DNA of 64,000 nt, taken from the NCBI RefSeq assembly GCF_003254475.1, contig NZ_QFYQ01000001.1, positions 2,976,001 to 3,040,000 on the forward strand, read 5' to 3'. The notes under the pieces were generated by a model. It saw only the letters and a list, made by a program, of their open reading frames with translations. It did not search any database and was not told where the DNA came from. Shown one piece after another: positions 46,457-55,593 of this stretch. Origin of the DNA: Phenylobacterium soli. GTDB taxonomy: Bacteria; Pseudomonadota; Alphaproteobacteria; Caulobacterales; Caulobacteraceae. The translations under genes and the position numbers were made by a program. Position 1 is the stretch's first letter. Every line of letters starts with the position of its first letter.

Positions 46457-48184
46457 TCAGCGCGGCAGGACGAGCTTGGGATCGACCGGCCGGGCGCGCT
46501 CCAGCGGGCTCGGCGCATAGCGCACCTCGAAGTGGAGCTGCGGCTCGGCGACCCCGCCGGTGGAGCCGGCCTGGCCGATCTCCTGACCCTGGCTGACCTT
46601 CTGCTGCATCTTCACCTCGACGCGGGACAGGTGGCCGTAGGCCGTCACCCAGCCGTCGGCGTGCTTGATCAGCACGAGGTTGCCGAAGCCCGGCACCTGG
46701 TCGCCGGCATAGACCACGTCGCCGCTGGCGGCGGCGCGGACCGCGTCGCCGGCGTTGGCCTGGATGTTGACGCCGTCATTGCGCTGGCCGGCGGTCTTGG
46801 GGCCGAAGTCGGAGATGATCTGGCCCTTCAGCGGCCACTGGAAGCGGCCCCGGCCAAGCTCGGAGATCTGGGCGTCGGTCGGCGGCGCGGCGGCCTGGGG
46901 CGCGAGCGGCGGGCCGTTGGTCGTCGCCGGTGGCGGCGAATAGGGCCTCGGCGTCACCACTGGCGGCACGTAGGGCCGAGGAGTCACGGCCGGCGGGGCC
47001 GAGCTCGGCGCCGGGGTGATGGTCGTGGTCGCACGCTCCGGCGGCGTAATGACCTGCGGCCGCTCCTCGACGGGCGGCGTATAGACCCGCGGCCGCACGG
47101 TCGGCGCGGCGGGACGCTCCTCCTCGCGCCGCGGCGCGGGCGACGCGCCGTGGTCGCGCCAGCCCTCCGGCAGGACGAGCTTCTGACCCGAGCGGATGGA
47201 GGCGCGGCGCGACAGGCCGTTGGCCGCTCGCAGCTTCTCGGTGGACACGCCGAAGCGCCGGGCGACCTCGGCGAGGGTGTCGCCCGAACGGGCCACATAA
47301 GCCTTCGAATAGATCCGCGGACCTTTTAGCGTCTGACCCGGACGGATGGCCGAGCCCTTCAGCTTGTTGTCCTTCTTCAGCGTCGGCACGTCGGTGTCGA
47401 GCTTGTCGGCGATCTTGTCGAGGGTGTCGCCCCTCTTGACCTTGTAGGCCACCGGCGGCCCCTGGACGTCGACCACCCGGCCCGCCGCCGACGAGCCCTC
47501 GGAGACCTCCTCCCGCGCCGTCGTCTTGCGCCGCGAGGACGTGGCCTTGGGCGCCGGCTCCTCGGCCGGCGCTTCCGCGCCCGGAAGTTTCAGGGTCTGG
47601 CCGGCGTGGATCGAGCCCCGCGCCGAGATGTCGTTGGCCTCGCGCAGCTCGTCGAGGCCAATGCCGAGCTTCTTGGAGATCGAATAGAGGGTGTCGCCCT
47701 TCTTCACCGTGTAGCTGGTCGGCGCCTCGGGCTCGGCCTTGGCGCGGGACCTCTTCGACGAGGTCTTCGGCTCGGCCTTGTCGGCCGGCTTATCGGCGCC
47801 GGGGACCTTCAGCTCCTGGCCGACGTCGATCGCATTGCCGCGAAGCCGGTTGGCCTTCTTCAGCTCGGTCACCGAGACGCCGAGCTTGTCGGCGATCTTG
47901 CCCAGGGTGTCGCCCTTTCGGACCGTATAGGTCGAGGGCGTCTCGTCGGCGACGGGTTTGGCCGCGGCCTTGGTCGCATGGCGCCGGTGCGTCGCCGCCA
48001 GGAACAGCTGGGCCGGAGCCTCGCCGCGATCCACCGCCGGCGTGAACAGGCCTTCCCGCGCCGAGGCGGACACGCCCGCCCGCGAGGCGTCGGCCATGGA
48101 CACCGCATAGGTCGGCGTCGCGCACGCTCCGAGAGCGGTCGTCGCGAACAGGACCAGGGCGGATCTTGCGAGGATTTGCGTCAT
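46457..48184 (-). CDS. dipM: LysM/LytM cell-division envelope protein DipM
   Basis: 575 residues from ATG 48184 (GGGAG ribosome site). A lipoprotein-type signal ends LGAC (Cys about 20). Four LysM units start near 84 (TYTVRKGDTLGKIA), 157 (SYTVKKGDTLYSIS), 250 (AYKVKRGDTLDKIA) and 300 (AYVARSGDTLAEVA). A Pro-rich linker leads to an M23 LytM domain (FQWPLKGQIISDFG near 450) whose zinc motif is degenerate (NDGVNIQ instead of H-x-G-x-D). Caulobacter DipM has this layout and regulates envelope hydrolases at division. Position after pcm agrees. Confidence 0.87.
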   Translation of the reverse strand: MTQILARSALVLFATTALGACATPTYAVSMADASRAGVSASAREGLFTPAVDRGEAPAQLFLAATHRRHATKAAAKPVADETPSTYTVRKGDTLGKIADKLGVSVTELKKANRLRGNAIDVGQELKVPGADKPADKAEPKTSSKRSRAKAEPEAPTSYTVKKGDTLYSISKKLGIGLDELREANDISARGSIHAGQTLKLPGAEAPAEEPAPKATSSRRKTTAREEVSEGSSAAGRVVDVQGPPVAYKVKRGDTLDKIADKLDTDVPTLKKDNKLKGSAIRPGQTLKGPRIYSKAYVARSGDTLAEVARRFGVSTEKLRAANGLSRRASIRSGQKLVLPEGWRDHGASPAPRREEERPAAPTVRPRVYTPPVEERPQVITPPERATTTITPAPSSAPPAVTPRPYVPPVVTPRPYSPPPATTNGPPLAPQAAAPPTDAQISELGRGRFQWPLKGQIISDFGPKTAGQRNDGVNIQANAGDAVRAAASGDVVYAGDQVPGFGNLVLIKHADGWVTAYGHLSRVEVKMQQKVSQGQEIGQAGSTGGVAEPQLHFEVRYAPSPLERARPVDPKLVLPR

Positions 48185-48286
48185 CGCCGCTCCCAAGGGC
48201 AGTCAAAGGAATCATTCTGGGCGCGAGGGCAGTTTGGTGGATGCCTCCCACCCCCGCCACCCGCAAACGTCCGTAGCGGAAGCCTC

Positions 48287-48943
48287 TCAGAGCTCCTTGG
48301 CCACGCCGTCCAACAGGGGGACGAAGCGCACATCTGTTAGCGCCTCGACGGTGAAGCCCCCCTTACCGTCGCCGGTATATCGTCGGAGTTCCTGCACCGG
48401 ACCCTTGCCGATGGGCGCAACCAGGATGCCGTTCGGCTTCAGCTGCGAAAGCAAGGCCTTGGGCTCGGACGGCGCCGCCGCCGTGACCATAATGCGGTCA
48501 AAAGGCGCCTGTTCTGGCCAACCTTTACCGCCGTCTCCGAACTTGGTGATCACGTTGGTGAGACCGAGCGCCTTGAAGCGGGACTCGGCCTCCTTCATCA
48601 GCGTCCGGTAGCGCTCGATGGTGTAGACCAGCCGCGACAGCTTCGAGAGGATCGTCGTCTGGTATCCGGAGCCGGTGCCGATCTCGAGCACCCGCGAGCG
48701 GCTCTCGACCTTCAGCGCCTGGGTCATCAGGCCGACGATGAACGGCTGGCTGATGGTCTGGCCGCAGGCGATCGGCAGGGCCGAATCCTCGAACGCCCGC
48801 TCCTTGAAGAGGTCCGGCGTGAACAGCTCCCGGGGCGTCGTCTCGATGGCGTTCAGCACCGCCGGGTCGGTCACCCCTTGCGAGCGCAGCGCCAGGACCA
48901 GGCGGGCCAGGGCGGCGTCGGGCGTCTCGTTGTCCTCGGCCAT
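48287..48943 (-). CDS. pcm: Protein-L-isoaspartate O-methyltransferase
   Basis: 218 residues. The SAM-binding motif VLEIGTGSGYQTTILSKL near 84-101 and the family block DSALPIACGQTISQPFIVGLMTQAL near 50-74 are clear, with FDRIMVTAAAPS near 148-159. It methylates isoaspartyl residues in aged proteins so they can be repaired. It starts 4 bases after surE and is followed, after 102 bases, by dipM, a standard order. Confidence 0.95.
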   Translation of the reverse strand: MAEDNETPDAALARLVLALRSQGVTDPAVLNAIETTPRELFTPDLFKERAFEDSALPIACGQTISQPFIVGLMTQALKVESRSRVLEIGTGSGYQTTILSKLSRLVYTIERYRTLMKEAESRFKALGLTNVITKFGDGGKGWPEQAPFDRIMVTAAAPSEPKALLSQLKPNGILVAPIGKGPVQELRRYTGDGKGGFTVEALTDVRFVPLLDGVAKEL

Positions 48944-48947
48944 GCGC

Positions 48948-49724
48948 CTAGAGCCTCGGCGGCGGGCCGCCGAGGGCCCCCTTCATCGCGTACACCGTGG
49001 CCATGTGCGACAGGTCGATGTGCAGCGGCGTCACCGAGATGCGGCCTTCGTAGAGGGCGCGCAGATCCGTGCCCTCCTCAGGCTTGGAGCGCTCGGGCCG
49101 GAAGCCGATCCAGTAGTAGTCGCGGCCGCGCAGGTCGGTGCGCTTCTCGGCGATGCGCACCTGCACGTCGCGGAAGCCCTGACGGGTGACCTCCACCTCG
49201 CCGACCTTGTCGACGGGCAGGGCCGGGAAGTTGACGTTCATGATCACGTCGGCGGGCCAGCCCACCTCGACGAGGCGCTTGACGATCCCGGGCGCGAAGG
49301 CCTCGGCCGCCTCGAAGTAGTTGTCCGACGGGTCGTAGGAGCCCATCTGCGACAGGGCGACGCCCGGCACGCCCAGGGCCATGGCCTCGATCGCCCCGGC
49401 CACCGTTCCGGACATGGTCACGTCCTCGGCGAGGTTGGCGCCGCGGTTGACGCCCGACAGCACCAGGTCCGGCGGACCGCCCTCCATCAGCTCGCGTACG
49501 CCCAGCATGACGCAGTCCGTCGGCGTGCCGGTGGTGGCGAACTTGCGCTCCCCGAGCTTCCGCACCCGGATCGGCTCGGCCAGGGTCAGCGCCCGGCTGG
49601 CTCCCGACTGCTCGTACTCGGGAGCGCAGACCCAGACGTCGTCCGACAGCTGGGCGGCGATCCGCTCCAGCACGGCCAGGCCCTCGGCGTTGATGCCGTC
49701 GTCGTTGGTGAGGAGGATCCTCAC
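48948..49724 (-). CDS. surE: 5'-nucleotidase SurE
   Basis: 258 residues from GTG 49724, which shares GTGA with the serS stop; the long upstream frame is a shadow of serS. The metal-binding start [15 protein letters not shown] (D8-D9), the [15 protein letters not shown] loop near 34-48, and [28 protein letters not shown] near 86-113 (N-R-G-x-N) identify SurE, a Mg-dependent nucleoside monophosphatase linked to stationary-phase survival. It is translationally coupled to serS and pcm. Confidence 0.96.
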   Translation of the reverse strand: MRILLTNDDGINAEGLAVLERIAAQLSDDVWVCAPEYEQSGASRALTLAEPIRVRKLGERKFATTGTPTDCVMLGVRELMEGGPPDLVLSGVNRGANLAEDVTMSGTVAGAIEAMALGVPGVALSQMGSYDPSDNYFEAAEAFAPGIVKRLVEVGWPADVIMNVNFPALPVDKVGEVEVTRQGFRDVQVRIAEKRTDLRGRDYYWIGFRPERSKPEEGTDLRALYEGRISVTPLHIDLSHMATVYAMKGALGGPPPRL

Positions 49725-51007
49725 CCCTCGCCCCCGATGTGCGTCAGCCCCGGCAGGTAGCGGTGCAGGGCCTGCGGGATGGCGATGCGCCCGCCCTCGT
49801 CCTGATAGTTCTCCATCACCGCCACCAGGGTCCGGCCGACGGCCAGGCCCGAGCCGTTCAGGGTGTGAACGTAGCGCGTGCCCTTCTCGCCGGCCTTCTT
49901 GGCGCGGGCGTTCATCCGCCGGGCCTGGAAGTCGCCGCAGTTGGAGCAGGAGCTGATCTCGCGGTAGCGGCCCTCGGACGGGATCCACACCTCGAGGTCG
50001 TAGGTCTTGCGCGCGCCGAAGCCCATGTCGCCGGCGCACAGCAGCATGGTGCGGAACGGCAGCTCCAGCCGCTTCAGCACGGTCTCGGCGCAGGAGACCA
50101 TCCGCTCGTGCTCCTCCACCGACTGGTCGGGCGTGGTGATCGAGACGAGCTCGACCTTGTTGAACTGGTGCTGGCGGATCATGCCGCGGGTGTCGCGGCC
50201 CGAGGCGCCGGCTTCGGAGCGGAAGCACGGCGTCAGCGCCGTCACGCGCATCGGCAGCTCTTCCTCGGCGAGGATCTGCCCCATGACGAGGCTCGTCAGC
50301 GGAACCTCGGCGGTGGGGATCAGCCAGCGGCCGTCGGTGGTCTGGAAGAGGTCGCTCGCGAACTTCGGCAGCTTGTCGGTGCCGTAGGCGGCCGCGTCGT
50401 TGACCAGCAGCGGCGGGTTCACCTCGGTGTAGCCGTGCTCCTCGGTCTGCAGGTCGAGCATGAACTGGCCGATGGCCCGCTCGAGCTGCGCGAGCTGGCC
50501 CTTCAGCACGACGAAGCGCGCGCCGCTCATGCGGGCGGCGGCCTCGAAGTCCATCAGGCCGAGGCCTTCGCCGATCGACTGGTGGTCCTTGGGCGAGGAG
50601 ATCGCGAAGGGCTCGCCCCAGCGGCGGACCTCGACGTTGTCGTGCTCGTCCTTGCCCGGCGGCACGTCGGCGGCCGGGATGTTGGGCAGGGTCTCGAGCA
50701 GCGACTTCAGGCCCTCGCCCGCCTCGCGCTCGGCTTCGGCGTGGGCCTCGAGGTCCTTCTTCAGGGTCTCGACATGCGCCATCAGGCGCGTGGCCTCGGC
50801 CTCGTCCTTCTGGGCCTTGGCCTGGCCGATCTTCTTGGAGGCGTCGTTGCGCTCGGCCTGGAGCGCCTGGCCCTGGGTCTGGGCCTCACGGAGCTTCGCG
50901 TCGAGGCCGAGGATCTGCGCCACCAGCTCGGAACCGGACAGCCCCTTCGCGCTCCAGGCTTTCTCGTAAAGCTCGGGGGTTTCGCGAATGGCTCTTACGT
51001 CGTGCAT
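49721..51007 (-). CDS. serS: Seryl-tRNA synthetase
   Basis: 428 residues. An N-terminal coiled-coil arm ([40 protein letters not shown] near 47-86) binds tRNA-Ser, and the class II core shows motif 2 ([30 protein letters not shown]) and motif 3 ([14 protein letters not shown]). It charges tRNA-Ser and tRNA-Sec with serine in the cytosol. It sits between tatC and surE on the same strand. Confidence 0.97.
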   Translation of the reverse strand: MHDVRAIRETPELYEKAWSAKGLSGSELVAQILGLDAKLREAQTQGQALQAERNDASKKIGQAKAQKDEAEATRLMAHVETLKKDLEAHAEAEREAGEGLKSLLETLPNIPAADVPPGKDEHDNVEVRRWGEPFAISSPKDHQSIGEGLGLMDFEAAARMSGARFVVLKGQLAQLERAIGQFMLDLQTEEHGYTEVNPPLLVNDAAAYGTDKLPKFASDLFQTTDGRWLIPTAEVPLTSLVMGQILAEEELPMRVTALTPCFRSEAGASGRDTRGMIRQHQFNKVELVSITTPDQSVEEHERMVSCAETVLKRLELPFRTMLLCAGDMGFGARKTYDLEVWIPSEGRYREISSCSNCGDFQARRMNARAKKAGEKGTRYVHTLNGSGLAVGRTLVAVMENYQDEGGRIAIPQALHRYLPGLTHIGGEG

Positions 51008-51070
51008 CGGAGGCCGTGGGCTATAGGTGGGCGGCCCTTCCTAGTGCGCGTCGGCGGGGGCGCCAAGGCG

Positions 51071-51988
51071 CTAGGCTGCGGCGGCGGCGTCCTCGCGCGC
51101 TCGGCGCCCCTCGATCAGGCGCACGCAGCCGATCGAGATGAAGTAGAGCAGGATGATCGGCAGGGCCAAGAGGGTCATGCTGATCGGGTCGGGCGGCGTG
51201 ACGATGGCCGCGGCGATGACGATGCCGGCCACCGCGAAGCGCCAGCCGGAGAGTAGGGTCCGGGAGCTGACCAGCCCCGCCATGGCCACCAGCGTCAGCA
51301 CCACCGGCAACTGGAAGAACAGGCCGAAGCAGATGACGAGCGTGGTGATCAGGTCGAAGTAGTCCGACACCTTTGGCAGGAGCTGCACCGAGATCCCCGC
51401 CGTGCCGACGATCTGCTGCGAGAGCGAGAACCACAGCACGAACGGCATGATCATGTAGTAGACGAGCGCCGCGCCCATCACGAACAGCGCCGGCGCGGCG
51501 ACGAGGAACGGCAGGAAGGCGCGCCGCTCGCGCTTGTAGAGGCCCGGCGCCACGAAGGCGTAGACCTGCCAGGCGAGCACCGGGAAGGCGAGGATGATCG
51601 CCCCGAACGCGGCCAGCTTCACCTTCGTGAAGAAGAACTCCAGCGGCGCGGTGAAGACGAGGCTCGTCACCTTGCCGGTCGGGGTCGGCAGGTCGAGGAC
51701 GCCGATCAGCGCCAGGAACATGTTCTTCGCCCCGGTCAGCATGGCCAGGGCCTGGGCGCCGAGGTCGGACGCGTGGGTGTCATGGCGCAGGGCCAGGAGC
51801 TGGGCGGCGATCGAGAACGGTCGCAGCAGGAACTCGAACAGCGGGCCGGCGAAATAGAAGCAGACGAGGAAGGCGGCGAAGAAGGCGATGATGCAGGTGA
51901 TCAGCCGCTGACGCAGCTCGACCAGGTGGTCCAGCAGCGGCGCGCGGGACGCCTCGATCTCGGCCTCGTCGGAGGTGTAGTCGCTCAC
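51071..51988 (-). CDS. tatC: Twin-arginine translocase subunit TatC
   Basis: 305 residues, with six helices and the signal-binding N-terminus LLDHLVELRQRLITCI near 18-33. The conserved AFPVLAWQVYAFVAPGLYKRERR block near 155-177 and FELLQVPVV-type middle (FFQLPVVLTLVAMAGLV) are present. The protein is ~45 residues longer than E. coli TatC because of an internal loop (RHDTHASDLGAQALAMLTGAK near 70-90). TatC recognises folded exported proteins. It overlaps tatB by ATGA. Confidence 0.95.
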   Translation of the reverse strand: MSDYTSDEAEIEASRAPLLDHLVELRQRLITCIIAFFAAFLVCFYFAGPLFEFLLRPFSIAAQLLALRHDTHASDLGAQALAMLTGAKNMFLALIGVLDLPTPTGKVTSLVFTAPLEFFFTKVKLAAFGAIILAFPVLAWQVYAFVAPGLYKRERRAFLPFLVAAPALFVMGAALVYYMIMPFVLWFSLSQQIVGTAGISVQLLPKVSDYFDLITTLVICFGLFFQLPVVLTLVAMAGLVSSRTLLSGWRFAVAGIVIAAAIVTPPDPISMTLLALPIILLYFISIGCVRLIEGRRAREDAAAAA

Positions 51989-52560
51989 CCCTCGCCTCCC
52001 GCCGGCTTGCGGGCCCGCGTCCTGGCGTCCGGCTTGGCGCCCGCGGCCGCCTTCTTGGCCGTTGTCTTGGCCGGCGCCCTGGGTGCGGCCTCCGGCTTGT
52101 CCTTTGCAGCGGCCGGAGCCTTGGCCCTAGCGCGCGGCTTCTTGGGGGCCGGCTCGGCGGCGGCGATGGTCATGGCCGGCGCAGCCTCGGCCGGACCGGG
52201 CGCCGAGGGCGCCTCGCTGTACTGATAGCTCATCGGCGGATGCAGCTGGACGCCGACGTCGGCAAGGCTTTGGTGGATCTCGCCGACCACCTGGTTGGTC
52301 TCGGCCAGGCCCGCCGCGCGGGCGGCTTCGTCGGCGAGTTGGCCGCGGCGCAGCGCCTCGACCTCACGCCGCAGCTCGTCGAGCTCGGACTGGCGGGCCA
52401 TCTCGTCGAAGCTGGCGCGGAACTCGGCCGCCATGCCGCGCAGCTTGGCCATGAACTGGCCGAGCCGGCGCAACAGGATCGGGAGGTCCTTCGGGCCCAC
52501 GATCACCAGGGCCGCGATGGCGGCCAGCAGGAGCTCGAGGCTCTTTCCTTCCAAGAACAT
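51985..52560 (-). CDS. tatB: Sec-independent translocase TatB
   Basis: 191 residues: an N-terminal helix (LELLLAAIAALVIVGPKDLPILLRRLGQFMAKLR near 8-41, with the conserved GPKDLP hinge), an amphipathic helix, then a long Ala/Lys/Pro-rich tail (about residues 120-191) of low complexity. The tail is longer than in E. coli and histone-like in composition. TatB passes cargo to TatC. It follows tatA by 56 bases. Confidence 0.93.
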   Translation of the reverse strand: MFLEGKSLELLLAAIAALVIVGPKDLPILLRRLGQFMAKLRGMAAEFRASFDEMARQSELDELRREVEALRRGQLADEAARAAGLAETNQVVGEIHQSLADVGVQLHPPMSYQYSEAPSAPGPAEAAPAMTIAAAEPAPKKPRARAKAPAAAKDKPEAAPRAPAKTTAKKAAAGAKPDARTRARKPAGGEG

Positions 52561-52616
52561 GACGTGGCCTTAGCGCGCTTTCACCCGCGAGGAAACGAGA
52601 CGGCGCGGCGCCCGGC

Positions 52617-52829
52617 TCAGCTGTGAGCCTTGTCCTTCTCGGACTCCTTCGGCAGCGGCTTGGCTTCGGCCGTCTTGGTCTCTTCGTCCTCGCCCTTCAG
52701 GCCTTCGCGGAACGCCCGGATGCCCTTGGCGGTGTCGCCCATGATGCCGGAGATACGCCCACGGCCGCCGAACAGCAGCGCGAGCAGCGCGACCACGATG
52801 AGGACGTGCCAGATGGAAAGCGAACCCAT
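52617..52829 (-). CDS. tatA: Sec-independent translocase TatA
   Basis: 70 residues: [43 protein letters not shown] is the classic TatA helix, hinge (FGGRGRI) and amphipathic helix, followed by a short charged tail. It oligomerises to form the transport pore for folded proteins. First of tatABC, preceded by a 139-base region upstream of scpB's end. Confidence 0.94.
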   Translation of the reverse strand: MGSLSIWHVLIVVALLALLFGGRGRISGIMGDTAKGIRAFREGLKGEDEETKTAEAKPLPKESEKDKAHS

Positions 52830-52968
52830 GACGCCAAAGCTCCTTCAGGCGGACGGCGGCCCCCGGACCGCGACCCGCGATATGTCTCGACGGGCTATAT
52901 AGTCCGTCCCGCCAACGCACGCCACGCGGCATTCCGAGGCGCTAGCCCGCCCCGCCAGCCGCGCGGAA

Positions 52969-53616
52969 CTAGTTTTCCAGCTCCTCGGCCTCGCCGAGGT
53001 AATCTGTGTGGAATTCGGGCGCCTCGCCGGCTTCCAGCGGATCCTCGTCGGGCCCCAGCGCCGCCGGATCGGGCATGGCGAAGTCGGCCGGAAGGTCCAG
53101 CGAGAGCAGGCCCGCGGCCTTCATCTCGGCGACGCCCGGCAGGTCGGCGAGGCTCGCCAGCCCATAGTGCTCCAGGAAGGCTTCGGTGGTGCCGTAGGTG
53201 ACCGGCCGGCCCGGCGTGCGCCGCCGCCCGCGCATGCGCACCAGGCCGAGCTCCAGCAGGACGTCGAGCGTCCCGCGGCTGGCCGCCACGCCGCGCACCG
53301 CCTCGATCTCGGCGCGGGTCACCGGCTGGTGGTAGGCGATGATCGCCAGGGTCTCCTGGGCCGCCTTGGAGAGCCGGCGCGGCTCGTCGCGCTCCTCGGT
53401 CATCAGCCAGGCGAGATCGGCGGCGGTCTGGAAGCGCCAGCGGTCGGCGACGCAGACCAGTTCCACGCCCCTGCCCGTATAGCGGGCGGCGAGCGCCGCC
53501 AGGGCGGCCTCCACGTCCGCGCCTTCCGGCAGCCGCCGCGCCAGGTCGTCGAGGCTCAGGGCCCCCGCCGCCGCAAACAGCAGAGCCTCGACCTCGCGTT
53601 CGGTCTCGGCGGTCAC
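52969..53616 (-). CDS. scpB: Segregation and condensation protein B
   Basis: 215 residues with two winged-helix units: EVEALLFAAAGALSLDDLARRLPEG near 8-32, SKAAQETLAIIAYHQPVTRAEIEAVRGV near 83-110, and the RTPGRPVTYGTTEAFLEHYGLASLADLP region near 137-164, all ScpB hallmarks. The acidic C-terminus (EDPLEAGEAPEF) is variable. ScpB binds ScpA and SMC in chromosome condensation. Between scpA and scpB lies a 142-base gap containing dispersed repeat copy B. Confidence 0.92.
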   Translation of the reverse strand: MTAETEREVEALLFAAAGALSLDDLARRLPEGADVEAALAALAARYTGRGVELVCVADRWRFQTAADLAWLMTEERDEPRRLSKAAQETLAIIAYHQPVTRAEIEAVRGVAASRGTLDVLLELGLVRMRGRRRTPGRPVTYGTTEAFLEHYGLASLADLPGVAEMKAAGLLSLDLPADFAMPDPAALGPDEDPLEAGEAPEFHTDYLGEAEELEN

Positions 53617-53623
53617 GATGCGA

Positions 53624-53742
53624 TCCTCCCCTCAAGGGGAGGTGGTCCGAAGGAGCGGAGGGGGTTGCGGCCCACGCCCCTCGCCGCCGGGGGCTTCAAC
53701 CCCCGCAGTCGCTTCGCGACAGCTCCCCCTGGGGGGGAGCAT
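53624..53742. repeat. Dispersed intergenic palindromic repeat, copy B
   Basis: Same layout as copy A at 30185: an opening stem CTCCCCTCAAGGGGAG, GGTGGTCCGAAGGAGCGGAGG (read from 53641), a variable middle, then CAGTCGCTTCGCGACAGC and the closing stem CTCCCCCTGGGGGGGAG. It fills the gap between scpA and scpB, inside what is otherwise a coupled operon. Confidence 0.7.
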
Positions 53743-53758
53743 CTTAATTCCGGGCCCC

Positions 53759-54565
53759 TCACGCCGCCTCTCCCTTGCGGGCGCGCAGGTAGATGTCGGC
53801 GAAGGCTTCGAGCTGGCGGGCTTCGAGCGCGCCGTCCTTCACCAGCTCCAGGCTCGCCGAGAGGGTCGAGGCGACATAGGATTTGCGGCTCGGCCCCTGC
53901 CCTTCCGGGCCGAAGGGGGCGACGCCGGTGAGCGGCGTCCAGCGGTCGAGGTCGGGCAGCAGCCGGCGCAGTCGCTCGCGGGCGTCCTCCAGCGGATAGG
54001 CCTGCTGGGGCCGCGGCTGGTAGCGCCGCGCGGCGTCTTTCTGCCGCTGGCCGATGTAGGCGCTCATCAGGGAATAGAGGTCGCCTTCGATGCGCCCGGA
54101 CGGCACGATCTTGATGGCTTCGGGGTCGCCGCGGCCGAACACGTCGCGGCCGAGCTGGGGCCGGATCTTCAGCTCTTCCGCCGCCTTGCGCATGGCGTCG
54201 AGCTTGGCGAGGCGGAAGGCCAGCCGGGCGGCGACCTCCTCGGCCGGCGCCTCGTCCTCCTTGAGCTTCTCCGGCTTGGGCAGCAGGAGCCGCGACTTGA
54301 GGTAGGCGAGCCAGGCCGCCATCACGAGGTAGTCGGCGGCGAGCGAGAAGCGCCGGCGGCGCGCCTCCTTCACGAAGGCCAGGTACTGCTCGGCCAGCTT
54401 GAGCACCGACAGCTTGAGGAGGTCGACCTTCTGGCTGCGGGCCAGGGCGAGCAGCACGTGCAGCGGGCCCTCGTAGCCGTCGATATCGACGATCAGCGCC
54501 TCGCCGTCCTCGACCGCCGTCTGCACGGCGGAGAAATCGAGGCCGGGCTGGAAGCCGCCGCTCAC
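53759..54565 (-). CDS. scpA: Segregation and condensation protein A
   Basis: 268 residues from GTG 54565, which shares GTGA with the nagZ stop; the longer ORF is a shadow of nagZ. DIDGYEGPLHVLLALARSQKVDLLKLSVLKLAEQYLAF near 27-64 is the SMC-binding N-domain, with AADYLVMAAWLAYLKSRLLLP near 76-96; the C-terminal winged helix ends FADIYLRARKG. ScpA is the kleisin bridging SMC heads. A repeat element separates it from scpB. Confidence 0.92.
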   Translation of the reverse strand: MSGGFQPGLDFSAVQTAVEDGEALIVDIDGYEGPLHVLLALARSQKVDLLKLSVLKLAEQYLAFVKEARRRRFSLAADYLVMAAWLAYLKSRLLLPKPEKLKEDEAPAEEVAARLAFRLAKLDAMRKAAEELKIRPQLGRDVFGRGDPEAIKIVPSGRIEGDLYSLMSAYIGQRQKDAARRYQPRPQQAYPLEDARERLRRLLPDLDRWTPLTGVAPFGPEGQGPSRKSYVASTLSASLELVKDGALEARQLEAFADIYLRARKGEAA

Positions 54566-55593
54566 GCCGAAATCCGCAGCGCCGCTTCGAAGCGGGCCAC
54601 GGCCTCCTCGACGTCGAGCGGCTCGGAATGGCGCGGGATGCGGGCCAGCGCCGCCTCGGCGCGGCGGGCCGCCTTGCCCTTCAGGGGTCCGCAGCCTTCG
54701 ACCACGGCCTTCATCTCGTCCATGTCGCCGTTGCAGTGGAGCACGACGTCGCATCCTGCCGCGAGCGAATCCCTCGCCCGGTCCGTAAAGTCGCCCGAGA
54801 GCGCCTTCATCGAAAGATCGTCGGTCATCACAAGGCCGTCGAAGCCGATGGCGCCGCGGATGGCGCGCCTGTGCACCTTCTTCGAGGTGGTGCCGGGCCG
54901 CTTGGGATCGATGGCCGTGTAGATCACGTGGGCGCTCATCGCCATCGGCATGTCCGAGAGGGCCTTGAACGGAGCGAAGTCGCGCGCGTCGAGCTCCTCC
55001 CAGGACGCCTCCACCACCGGCAGCTCCATGTGGCTGTCGGCCATGGCGCGGCCGTGGCCGGGCATGTGCTTGACCACCGGCAGCACGCCGCCGGCGATCA
55101 GCCCCTCGGCGGCGGCGCGGCCGAGGCTCGCCACCTCCTCCGGCGTCTGGCCATAGGCGCGGTCGCCGATGATCTCGTGGCCGGAGGGGTCGGGCACGTC
55201 GAGCACCGGCACGCAGTCGACGTTGATCCCCAGCGCGGCCAGATCATGGGCGATGAGCCGCGCCCCGAGGCGGGTGATCTCGCGCTTGAGCAGCGGGTCG
55301 TTGCCGGCGAGCTGGCCATAGGCGCGGCCCGGCGGGTACTTGCGCCAGTGCGGCGGCCGCAGGCGCTGCACTCGACCGCCCTCCTGGTCGATCAGGATCG
55401 GCGCGTCCTCGCGGCCGACGGTCTCGCGCAGGGCGTCCGTCAGGCGGCGCACCTGGTCGGGATCCTCGGCGTTGCGCGCGAACAGGATGAAGCCCCAGGG
55501 CTTCACGTCCCTGAAGAAGGCGGCCTCCTCCCGGCTCAGCGCCGCGCCGGCGCAGCCCAGGATGCAGGCCAGGCGGCTTCCCTTCGCGCTCAC
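54562..55593 (-). CDS. nagZ: Beta-N-acetylhexosaminidase NagZ
   Basis: 343 residues of glycoside hydrolase family 3. The signature VKHMPGHGRAMADSHMELP near 173-191 contains the catalytic His and Asp loop (K-H-x-P-G-H-G-x4-D-S-H), and LVMTDDLSMKAL near 251-262 the nucleophile Asp. NagZ removes GlcNAc from anhydro-muropeptides in peptidoglycan recycling and so affects AmpC induction where present. It overlaps both neighbours by 4 bases, in the SPOR-nagZ-scpA operon. Confidence 0.95.
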   Translation of the reverse strand: MSAKGSRLACILGCAGAALSREEAAFFRDVKPWGFILFARNAEDPDQVRRLTDALRETVGREDAPILIDQEGGRVQRLRPPHWRKYPPGRAYGQLAGNDPLLKREITRLGARLIAHDLAALGINVDCVPVLDVPDPSGHEIIGDRAYGQTPEEVASLGRAAAEGLIAGGVLPVVKHMPGHGRAMADSHMELPVVEASWEELDARDFAPFKALSDMPMAMSAHVIYTAIDPKRPGTTSKKVHRRAIRGAIGFDGLVMTDDLSMKALSGDFTDRARDSLAAGCDVVLHCNGDMDEMKAVVEGCGPLKGKAARRAEAALARIPRHSEPLDVEEAVARFEAALRISA

